Of a stretch of 23,500 nucleotides of DNA, positions 1 through 8,800 are shown piece by piece. Source of the stretch: Bolinopsis microptera (lineage: Eukaryota > Ctenophora > Tentaculata > Lobata > Bolinopsidae); NCBI RefSeq assembly GCF_026151205.1, contig NC_087073.1:3338501-3362000 (forward strand), read 5' to 3'. The position numbers were made by a program, and so were the translations under genes. The notes under the pieces are model-generated. The model ran no database searches. It saw nothing but the letters and a program-made list of their open reading frames with translations, and was not told the DNA's origin. Positions within the stretch are counted from its first letter, which is position 1, and every line of letters begins with the position of its first letter.

Positions 1-77
1 GATCTTGGAAACCCCTTCACGGAAACGGAATGATTGGATGATGGAACTCGGAACTACAACAGACGTGATTTTACAAC

Positions 78-145
78 CACACAACGGATTTTAAAGCTAC
101 AAATCGGATTTTAGTAACCACAAATCGGATTTTAGCAACCATTTT
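78..145. repeat. Short tandem repeat, three copies of about 20 bp
   Basis: A unit containing the core AATCGGATTTTAG is repeated head to tail. Copies at 99-119 and 120-140 are 21 bp each and differ at one base. A degenerate first copy with CAACGGATTTTAAAG lies at 81-98. The stretch is non-coding and its role is unknown. Confidence 0.85.
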
Positions 146-892
146 AATGACTTTAGTCGGCCAAGCAACACGTCGTGCTTGTGCCACAGTGGGGGGAGCA
201 ACGTAGGACCTGCTCTTCGTGCCAGCCTCATAACTCTGCTAGATCCTGCCGTGTGACTGGGTCTAACAGAACTAGGGGTCCCACTGCCGCGGATCTGATC
301 TGGCTGATGGTCCTGGAGTGCGGTCAACTCCACCTAACTTTAATTGAACTACTATCAATAATTAGAACCAACTCGATCAATTACATAATTGAACGACTGG
401 CGCGCCGGAGTGCGCGTAATTTTCGCGCCAGAATATCACGATAAAATTCGTTTGTCGTTCGCGCTCATATCCACTTGAAAGGTTTCATAAACAGAAAAAG
501 GGAAATATTGCGTTGCCAAGGGGTTTTAGGGAATGGGAGAATGACGAAAATGAAAAGCAGGTCCCTACTCCCTAACATATTGCATCAAAAGGTTCGAACA
601 ACTATAGCCCACAGCGGACGTAAACAGTGTGAGCTGATCGACGCCGCATATAAATGGTGATAACTATCATCGATTATAAATTAATCCAGAGACCATAATA
701 TATAGGTATCTCATTTATGGGGTTTAAGATGTATCAGATTTCAGTAGCCCTAATATGCACGCGGTATACCAGGTATCAACGTTCCTATCATCAGACCAGG
801 TAGACCGTGCTGTAAGTGTTGTGTGTCGCTGTTACTGATATCTTCATCTTCTGTTCTCCTCATTGGTTGGTAAGACTTAACACTGCCATAAA
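146..892. other. Non-coding stretch upstream of the LINE ORF1, probable LINE 5' leader in its right part
   Basis: No convincing exon is seen on either strand; the short open frames here are low-complexity or unsupported. A GC-rich inverted pair (TGGCGCG near 399 and CGCGCCA near 426) could form a small hairpin. The part closest to 893 is probably the 5' untranslated leader of the LINE that follows, because ORF1 begins without other flanking genes. The 5' end of the element cannot be fixed from one copy. Confidence 0.4.
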
Positions 893-2089
893 ATGAGTAT
901 ACTGACACACTCCCCAGAAGATGTCGAAATGTACAAATCAGCCATCGGAGAACTACTCGAACTAGCTAAAACACCCAACATAAAGAAAGTCATCGGTGCT
1001 TATAGTTATTTCGTAAAGTACCAGGCAAACTTCAAGAAGATCAAAGTTTTCCCTGTGGCCGAGCTAGAAGATTGTGCCGTTTTCCTTAAATTGAAGGTGA
1101 GGAATGAAGACGACACAAAGATATTTAAGAACAAAGACATCCTTACTGACAGGATAATCCTGAAGATAGAATCACACTTTGCAGAACAGTGCGACGAATG
1201 TAACGAGAAGTACCAGAACAAGCTCGATGGAGAGATTCCCTATATATCTTGCTATCTCTGCATACAAGGAAGTCACGACTGTGAAGCAGTTTCTGCAAGG
1301 TTTGAGAGACTTAGTCAAGATTCGACCACCCACCTGACTGGGTCAGTTTGGCTTTGTAGGGGATGTAGGCTTAAGAACAAACTGTCGGGCTCTACTAAAC
1401 TACAAAGACGAACAGTATCTTTCGAAGAAGAAGAAAAGGAAAAAGAAGAAGAAAAAGATACTAGCGAGATAAAAGATAACGACAAAAATGATTTTGTTGT
1501 TGTCCAGAAAACTGAGACTGAGAACGATAATCTAACTTCTGAAGAAGATAGACCCAGCCCTCGTCGAGACACACACGAAGCGAGGAGTGAGGAGAAGTCT
1601 CAAGTACAAATTATATGTCCACTGTACAAAAAGCACCAATGCCCCTATGGTGCAAGTGGTCAAACCGAAGTGCAAGGCAAGACCTGTGAGCATGCACACC
1701 CCAGAAGATGCGTTAAGTTCTGTCGCTTTGGAAAAAGAAGAGGCGGTTGCACCAAAGGAAATTCCTGCAAACAGTACCACCCAGTACTGTGTAAGTTTTC
1801 CCTCAAATCTGGCAAATGCCTGAACCCAGACTGTACCTATACACACTTGGTAGGTACAAAGAGACAAAATTATGACGAGGATAGAGATAAAGATACCCGT
1901 CAATACAACCCACAAAGATTCCGCCCTACAGCTGACACATCTAGGATGGACACAAGGCCATCTAGATTGAGAAGAGATAGCACCACATCTGTGGAAAGCC
2001 ATAGTAGTGAAGCATTCAGAACCCCCTTCACTAGAAGACGAATGAACAGTGACCAACAGAGATCCACTGCACTCCAAATGATTTTTTAG
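893..2089 (+). CDS. LINE ORF1 protein with PHD-like zinc cluster and three CCCH zinc fingers
   Basis: This 398-residue protein has the nucleic-acid-binding layout of an ORF1 protein, which in LINEs coats the element RNA. A cysteine/histidine cluster at residues 100-158 (C100, C103, C120, C123, H128, C130, W153, C155, C158) resembles a PHD-type fold. An acidic, lysine-rich linker follows at about 176-200. Three CCCH fingers come next: C242/C250/C265/H269, C277/C286/C292/H296 (classic spacing 8-5-3) and C300/C309/C314/H318 (spacing 8-4-3). The tail is arginine- and serine-rich. The start ATG at 893 is the first in an open frame. The stop follows a run of six T at 2082-2087, and a compatible coiled-coil-like frame opens right after it, so the original protein probably extended to 2322 and this stop is likely an indel artefact of decay. 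Confidence 0.85.
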   Translation: MSILTHSPEDVEMYKSAIGELLELAKTPNIKKVIGAYSYFVKYQANFKKIKVFPVAELEDCAVFLKLKVRNEDDTKIFKNKDILTDRIILKIESHFAEQCDECNEKYQNKLDGEIPYISCYLCIQGSHDCEAVSARFERLSQDSTTHLTGSVWLCRGCRLKNKLSGSTKLQRRTVSFEEEEKEKEEEKDTSEIKDNDKNDFVVVQKTETENDNLTSEEDRPSPRRDTHEARSEEKSQVQIICPLYKKHQCPYGASGQTEVQGKTCEHAHPRRCVKFCRFGKRRGGCTKGNSCKQYHPVLCKFSLKSGKCLNPDCTYTHLVGTKRQNYDEDRDKDTRQYNPQRFRPTADTSRMDTRPSRLRRDSTTSVESHSSEAFRTPFTRRRMNSDQQRSTALQMIF

Positions 2090-2097
2090 AAAAACTT

Positions 2098-2322
2098 ATG
2101 GAGAACATGAAGCAGGGCTTCAGTCAACAACGAGCAGAGATAGGAATTATGAAACAGGGCATAGACACACAGATAGAAGCCCTCTGGAAACAACTGAGCT
2201 CCATCAACCAACTCAGCCTTCCCCAACCACCAACATTCCACCAGTACCAACTACCCAACCAAATGGTACAACCCCCAACTGCCCCGTGGAACAACGGCCA
2301 GAATCAGTGTTCCATCTACTAA
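2098..2322 (+). pseudogene. Probable displaced C-terminal tail of LINE ORF1
   Basis: The frame here differs from ORF1, and it stays open upstream through the T run at 2082-2087, so it joins ORF1 if one base is gained or lost there. The 74 residues start with a charged, glutamine-rich segment with regular hydrophobics (MKQGFSQQRAEIGIMKQG), plausible as a short coiled coil, then a proline/glutamine-rich end. It overlaps the beginning of ORF2 by about 37 bases, a common ORF1/ORF2 arrangement. It could instead be chance open frame; no independent domain is seen. Confidence 0.5.
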
Positions 2323-5300
2323 ATGCGCAGTGTCTATCCCCTAAAGCCACCAGCACGACAAAGTGGAAAATACCCTTCATTTCCGATACCATTCTCAACA
2401 ACAAAAATACTTTCGTGCCATTCATGGGGATAACAGAAACGTGGCTGAAGAGCTACATTACCGATGCACAATTACAGGTAAAAAACTATTCAGTCTTCAG
2501 ATCAGATAGAGACCTGAGAAACAATGGAGGTGCATTGTTATACGTTCACAGCTCGTATATTGTGTCTGACTACAAAAGTTTTGGCGACAAATTCTGTAAT
2601 TGTGTAATCCTCAGGATAGAGGAACTGAACTGTGTTACCGCAACAGTGTATAGACCACCTGACTGCCCGGTGGCTTCGTTCAGATATATATTAGAGCAGA
2701 TTCAATTATTCATTGACTCAAGACCTGAAGAAAATCAGGAGCTCTACGTAACAGGAGATTTCAACTTACCCAATATAGATTGGAAAATATTAACTGCAGA
2801 CAGCTCTCTAGGAAGAGAGGAACAGAGTCGGCGACCCTTCTACTTGACTTCATGTCGAAAAATCTTCTCTCACAAATCATTAACCAGCCGACACGTGGTA
2901 ACAACACCATTGACCTGGTCTTAACCAACCGTGTGCAATATGTTTGTGAGACACAGTCCACAGAAACTAGTTTATCTGACCATAATCTTGTGTCCGTAGT
3001 TCTAGGCTACGACGCCAGAAGAAATGAAAACTACTATCACAATGTGAAAGAAGCAGAGGATTTCACATACTTTAGCCTCAACCTCCACAAAGCAGATCTT
3101 GATGCCATAAACAGAAAACTCATAGATGTTGAATGGAACACACTTCATAATCTGTGCCCACAAGAAGATGACGGATCGATGTTTGCAGAAATCGTCCGAC
3201 TGACAACACTACAGATCTGCTATGCCCATACCCCTCTCAAGGAAACTCCAGCAGCTAATGCCAGGCCCAAAATAAGCCGACCCAGAAGGATATTATACAG
3301 AAAAAAGAGAAAACTCAAGGCACGCATCAAATGTCTTAAGATATTAAACCCAGACTCCCTCTCCTTACCTACCCTAGAACATAAAGTGAATCTGATGGCT
3401 TATGAAATTCAACAAAACATAAGTATGGAGATTCACGGAAGAGAGCGCAAAGCTGTACAATGCGTTAAGAAAAACCCGAAATATTTCTTCAGCTATGCAA
3501 AAAGATTTTCTAAGCTGAAATCAAATATCGGTCCGCTAAGAAGCAGCTCCACAGGAACACTACAACATGATGCTAAGAAAATGGCGGAAATCCTTCAAGA
3601 CCAATATTCTTCAGTGTTTAGTGACCCTGACAACGAGAAGAAAAAAGACACAACCAGCAATATAACATCGCCCTCAGAAAAGTTAACATCATTCAACTTT
3701 AGTAAAGAGGACCTCATCACAGCTATTGATGAAATTGATGCTGACTCAGCAACATCTGATGGGGACATTCCAGCAAGGATACTGAAAGCTTGCAAACAAC
3801 CGCTTTCAGAAGCCCTGATGATCATTTGGGAGAACTCCTTCAGAAATGGTCAAGTTCCTTCAGTCTATAAGGAACAATATATCACACCAGTGTTTAAAAA
3901 AGGAAACAAAACAGACCCGGGAAATTATAGACCTGTCTCGTTAACTTCCCATATGATAAAAGTGTTTGAGAGAGTACTAAGAAAGAACATGGTAGAGCAC
4001 TTGGAGTCGAATCACATATTCTCTAAGAAGCAACACGGCTTCCGGAAAGGTAGAAGCTGTCTTACACAGTTATTACAACACATGGACTACATCCTAAACA
4101 ACTACCTAGACAGCTCCGAAACAGACGTGATATACCTTGATTATGCTAAAGCCTTCGACAAGGTGGATCATTCCCTACTTCTTAAAAAGGTTAAGTCGTA
4201 TGGAATACAAGGTAATCTGTACAAATGGATTGAGCAATTCCTCCTTGATAGGACTCAAACGGTCATTGTTGATGGAAAACATTCTAGGCCAATGCCGGTT
4301 ATCAGTGGAGTACCGCAGGGGACTGTACTTGGTCCAATCCTCTTTCTTCTTTACGTCAACGATCTAGATCAGTACGTGAAAGATTCCAAACTGAGCAGCT
4401 TTGCCGATGATACCCGAATAGGCAGAAAAATATCGACCTTAAACGACTGCAATCTTCTTCAAGAAGATCTAAACAGAATCATACGTTGGTCCGAGGACAA
4501 CAACATGAAACTGCACGAAAACAAGTTTGAACTTGTTTGCTATAGAACACCGGCCTCTAAATCACTTTCAGAGGAGCTGCCATTTATGAGTGACATCACA
4601 AACTACACCACTCCAAATGGATCAGTCATAGAAAGAAGCCCATTAGTGCGTGACCTAGGAGTCAACATGTCCGATGATTACTCCTGGACACCACATATCA
4701 ATATCATGGTTGACAAGGCACGTCAGATGGCATCTTGGGTTCTTGGAGTATTCAAAGACAGGACAACACCTGTTATGCTCCAGCTCTACAAATCCCTGAT
4801 AAGGTCCAGAGTGGAGTACTGCTGCCCGCTTTGGAATCCAAACAAGATCTATGATATCCAGTCTATCGAGAGCATACAACGCCAGTTCACTAGACGAATT
4901 CTAGGGCTCAGAGACACCGATTATTGGAATAGACTGAAGGAACTGAAACTTACATCACTGCAAAGACGCCGAGAACGCTACACCATCATACATCTGTGGA
5001 AAGTTCTCCAGGGTATATGTCCAAATGACCTAGATGTACAGTTCAGAGAGAATGCCAGACTGGGAGTTAAAGTTATACTCCCTTCTCTCACAAAAAAAGC
5101 ATCAGCTGCTGCACGCTCCACCTACGACCACTCATTCGCAGTGAGAGCTGGAAGACTCTGGAATGTTCTCCCCAAAATTGTCAATACTCAAAGGACTTTG
5201 ACAAGCTTCAAGACATCTCTTGGAAACTTCCTAGACACCCTTCCAGACAAGCCCCCTACTCCTGGATACAGTGCAGAAAACTCTAACTCGATAATAGACT

Positions 5301-5335
5301 GGTGCAGTCAAGGAGGTGGTCCGCAGATTGCGTGA
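2286..5335 (+). pseudogene. LINE ORF2: endonuclease plus reverse transcriptase, one frameshift
   Basis: ORF2 nicks target DNA and copies the element RNA. The endonuclease half begins at 2286 with the motifs NAQCLSPK, GITETWLK (catalytic E), YRPP and GDFNLPNIDW. The frame is lost near 2823-2835, where one base seems to be missing, and resumes in the frame that stays open from 2780 to 5335 (851 residues). The first residues of that frame are out-of-frame noise; real protein restarts around 2832 with endonuclease motifs GNNTIDLVLTN and SDHN (catalytic DH). The reverse transcriptase shows KKGNKTDPGNYRPVSLTS, QHGFRKGRSCLTQL, YLDYAKAFDKVDH (D454), SGVPQGTVLGPILF and SFADD (D543, D544), so the polymerase triad is intact. 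A thumb and a C-terminal segment follow. No RNase H is seen. Apart from the one indel no stop interrupts it. Confidence 0.88.
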
Positions 5336-5726
5336 TGGCCGTGAAGATGCCTACTTCTAAACCTATCAATAGGTTCAATAGGTAGGTAGAACAATGTATC
5401 GTATACCGAACAATATTTTAAGAGCAATTTAACGAACAGACTACTGGAACTAACTCTTGTCTAACCTGTGCCGGCAAGATAAATCCTTTCCAAATAGGGG
5501 TGGGGCTGTTCGACATCTGATACATCTTTATTCAACAGTACATTACCTGATAAAGCGTTAGTATTTAGAGATGCAAACATTCATCTTACGAAGGTGCTTT
5601 TTTCGGCCATTTGAGGCAATTTCGAAAGATTATTGGGATAAAGTTTCTCAGTCAGAAATTGGAAGTGGAGATAAATGCACTTTTTCAGTTCATTCAAAGA
5701 CAAGCAAGTTTATAATTATTAATTAC
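5336..5726. other. LINE 3' untranslated region and flank; no exon recognised
   Basis: The first 100-200 bases after the ORF2 stop are probably the LINE 3' untranslated region. The exact end is not visible: there is no poly(A) tail and no clear terminal microsatellite. The remainder up to 5726 would be the intron following TBCE exon 5. I searched the minus strand here for the next leucine-rich-repeat exon; no frame of the right phase stays open between usable splice sites. Confidence 0.5.
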
Positions 5727-5884
5727 CTTTCAGATGTACGCTTCTCAATTTGGGCATGAGATGTAAGATTTGAAGTATGGTATTAATATCGTGGAATAAG
5801 TTCAATGACATATCCATGTTTTCAGCATTTACACATTTCTCTTCTATGAAGCTATCATCACCAACTGATATTATACTCTGTTCT
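5727..5884 (-). CDS. TBCE: TBCE coding exon 5 (first leucine-rich repeats)
   Basis: This 158 bp exon has acceptor AACTGTTTCAG and donor GTAATT. Its first base completes the arginine codon from exon 4. It encodes REQSIISVGDDSF and onward to HLMPKLRSVHLKG, a leucine-rich-repeat pattern, and ends in phase 1. The downstream exon was not found. Confidence 0.82.
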
Positions 5885-8800
5885 CTGAAACAGTTACAAA
5901 AGTTTTTCATTCTAGGTTATATTATTATTATAAAACAGGATCTTACCGACAAAAATGATTCTTAAAAATACCTTAATGCGGTAAACTGTACCCTTGAAAA
6001 AGATTTTCCCAACATCTGTTGCATGCAGCTATATCTCTAATTTCGTTCAATTCATACAAGTTGTCCATTTGCAAATTTCTACTATTTAAATCACTTCTTA
6101 AAACCGATAACAAGTTCATTGTGAGATTGTGAGATTGTGAGATAGGATTTGGGAGATTGGGATTGGGGGATCCAAAGATTGAAAGATTGAAAGATTGGGA
6201 GATTGAAATATTGGGAGATTGGGAGATTGGGATTGTGAGTTTGAGTTCAAGTTTGAGTTCGAATTCGAGTAAATCCTTACCTCATCACAAGATTGGTGAG
6301 TTGAGCTGCTCTGTTAATATCAGCATCTGATAAACCGACCAGTTCAACATTTGTTTTGGAGTTATCTTTGTTTACAATAGACATTTCATCACCCTGAAAT
6401 TAATAAGTTTAGTTGTTTCTCTTCTATTTTCAGCTAACTGAAAAACACCACAAAATTAAATGGACCTAAAGCAGTTGTCCTGTCCTCCACTGGAACTATA
6501 TTAACGTAAAATGCCGTATATATCTAGATACTGGTGAAAAGGTGAACCAAATTTCTTTGGACACGTGCCAACTGCCAGTGTTTCTGGTTTTTAGATAAAC
6601 ATTACTAGAAACTTATTGGTAAGTATCAGGAGGTGACCGGGACATGATTTTAGGCCTGACCGGGACCGGGACCGGGACCGGGATACAAAATGTGACTTGA
6701 CCGGGACCGGGACCGGGACCGGGACTGAGATTATCAATTTACCGTGACCGGGACCGGGACCGGGACCAATAATTTCTGGGATTTCTATCTTACCGGGACC
6801 GGGACCGGGACCAACAATCCAATTTTACCGGGATGACCGGGATGACCGGGATTTGACCGGGATGACCGGGATTTGACCGGGATGACCGGGATGACCGGGA
6901 CCAAAACTGGTATTCTCATATTGAAAGCTGCAACTTTCATTTACATTATAATTGAACAATTTGAATAAGTAATAACTAGAATATTAAATTAGAAAAAACT
7001 TTTAAAAAACCGTCAATATGGGGCATGGGCCTAATGTACTACACCAATAATGTTCATGTACTGATTACTCAAGTTCACCCTCATTCCTCATTCCTCAATC
7101 AATGATCCCTCAAATTATTCAACAGTTTCATTCTCCAATTCCAATTGACAATTGGGCGTAGCCCGAGTTGAAAACTTGATGTTAGTTTGCACTTATGAGT
7201 TATGTAACGATATTAGTTACCTAAACTTGTTTAGCAATTTTAAACATTGTTTTATTTGGCTCAGAGGTTGTTTAAAGATGAAATTCACAATGAATGAAAG
7301 TAAAAACTTAAAATCACAGTGAATGAAATTATGTAAAAGATCCCGGTCAAAATCCCGGCAAATTTGAGTGATTGACCGGGACCGGGACCGGGACCGGGAC
7401 CAAGAATCCTGAATTAACCGGGACCGGGACCGGGATCATAAATCAGCATTTGACCGCGACCGGGACCGCGACCGGGATGAAAAATGTGACTTGACCCGGT
7501 TGACCGGGACCGGGACCGGGACCGGGATAGCTCAAAATTGCCAATCCCGGTACCGGGATTCCCGGTACCGGGATTCCCGGTCACCTCCTGGTAAGTATTA
7601 CTCACAACACCAGTAACGTCAGCGTATCTTTGTCGGAGAACTTCACTAAAACTCAAGCCAGGATTCAGTTTGTGTGATCGTACAAAGCTACCGTGTAGGG
7701 GCTTTGCTTCAAAGTACCTGGAAATGGACATAACTGTGTCAGAAACTCTTGGGAATGCAGCAAATCAGGGTATAGCCCTTTATCAACAATACTTTCGAAA
7801 CTATCACACTGTGAAGTTTTTAAAATAGCTTAATCAGAAGCAATAGCTCTATTTGAACAACACCTGAGTTCAAAAAATACAAATTTCTCACTTGACGTCT
7901 CTATAAGAACCATCATGTTTACCACGCCCCTCGTCTTCCCACTCTACTCCCAACCACTCTCCTGAAACACAAGATTATATTTTTAAAGGTAATAGAATAA
8001 ATCAATTGGCAGGAAAACTGACCTGCTACATATAAGTTAATTTACTGAGTACAGGTCTTCTTTCATACATTTGATTAGTACATTAATTAGTGCTTCCTTT
8101 ATCAGGGCTTTCCCTTAGGTTGTGCATAATTTTGTGGCTCAGAATCTATGAAGAAAAGCGGAAGTAAATTGTTGACAGACAAGACACGACAGTAACGATC
8201 ATTAGACAGAATTTACAATAAATAATAAATAAATCAAATACTATTTCAACAATTGCTAAAATCGTCGAACAAGAAGCAGACTGTTTATACTGCATGCCGC
8301 ATGGACAGAAACTAGGAAGAAGAATTGTTTTCTGACATTAGGCTCAATTATAGGTAGGTTCATTTGAGTTCCTAGTGCATAGTCTAATCTCGGACTCTTC
8401 ATTTGTCTCCCCAGTTCAATTAGTTCGTTACATTTGAGGTTTGTTTTATTGATATAATAAACTTTTTCCCAATATATAAGTTAAATAATCTTATACATGC
8501 TTAGAGCGGTTCAAATTACCATTAGCTGTTCAAATAATTAGAGATCATATCTTATTAGTTGCTCTATAGGGTCAGCAACAACCAAAAAAAGTTTTGACTC
8601 TACGGTGTCGGATAATATTGACTTGGGCCACGCCCATATTTTTCACCAATTTTTAACAAGTAAAATTCTCTAAATCGTCAATTTAGTCATGAAAGAGTAT
8701 GGAAGGAGTTCAAAATGTGCCCACTTTGTATGCTTGTTGAAGGCACGCCCTTAGGGTTCTGTTGGGGGGACTCGCCAAGTGAATCATATCATGTTACACT

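Larger units (their letters stand above)
893..5335 (+). mobile_element. Non-LTR retrotransposon (LINE), CR1/Jockey-like, nearly full length
   Basis: Two consecutive coding regions are seen in the order typical of CR1/Jockey-group LINEs: a zinc-finger ORF1 (893-2089, tail to 2322) and an ORF2 with apurinic-type endonuclease followed by reverse transcriptase (2286-5335). No RNase H, integrase or long terminal repeats are visible. The coordinates given are the coding limits; a 5' leader before 893 and a 3' untranslated region of up to about 200 bases after 5335 are likely but their ends are not defined, and no target duplication was found. One frameshift in ORF2 and a probable one at the end of ORF1 suggest a recently dead or just barely decayed copy. 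It lies on the strand opposite TBCE and downstream of the last TBCE exon found. Confidence 0.9.
6627..7590. mobile_element. Non-autonomous hAT-type DNA transposon with internal GACCGG arrays
   Basis: The element is 964 bp. Its ends are a perfect 16 bp inverted repeat, CAGGAGGTGACCGGGA at the left and its complement at the right. It is flanked on both sides by the identical 8 bp GTAAGTAT (6619-6626 and 7591-7598). An 8 bp target duplication, CAG-starting ends and T/A at positions 2 and 7 of the duplication are hAT superfamily hallmarks. The inside carries many GACCGG(G) repeats at 6650-6900 and 7375-7585 around an AT-rich centre. No transposase is encoded, so it depends on an element elsewhere. 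It sits in TBCE intron 3. Confidence 0.9.

Noticed and set aside
97-444. Overlapping open frames on both strands at the left edge
   Set aside because: They translate the short tandem repeat and low-complexity sequence; no domain seen.
5540-5680. Next TBCE leucine-rich-repeat exon on the minus strand (leucine-rich words such as NNLSKLPQM)
   Set aside because: The only usable acceptor gives the wrong phase after exon 5 and the required frame hits a stop within a few codons.
7414-7731. 105-codon minus-strand frame rich in RS and PG repeats
   Set aside because: It is a translation of the GACCGG arrays of the hAT element running into TBCE exon 3; only the part from 7606 to 7717 is real coding sequence.
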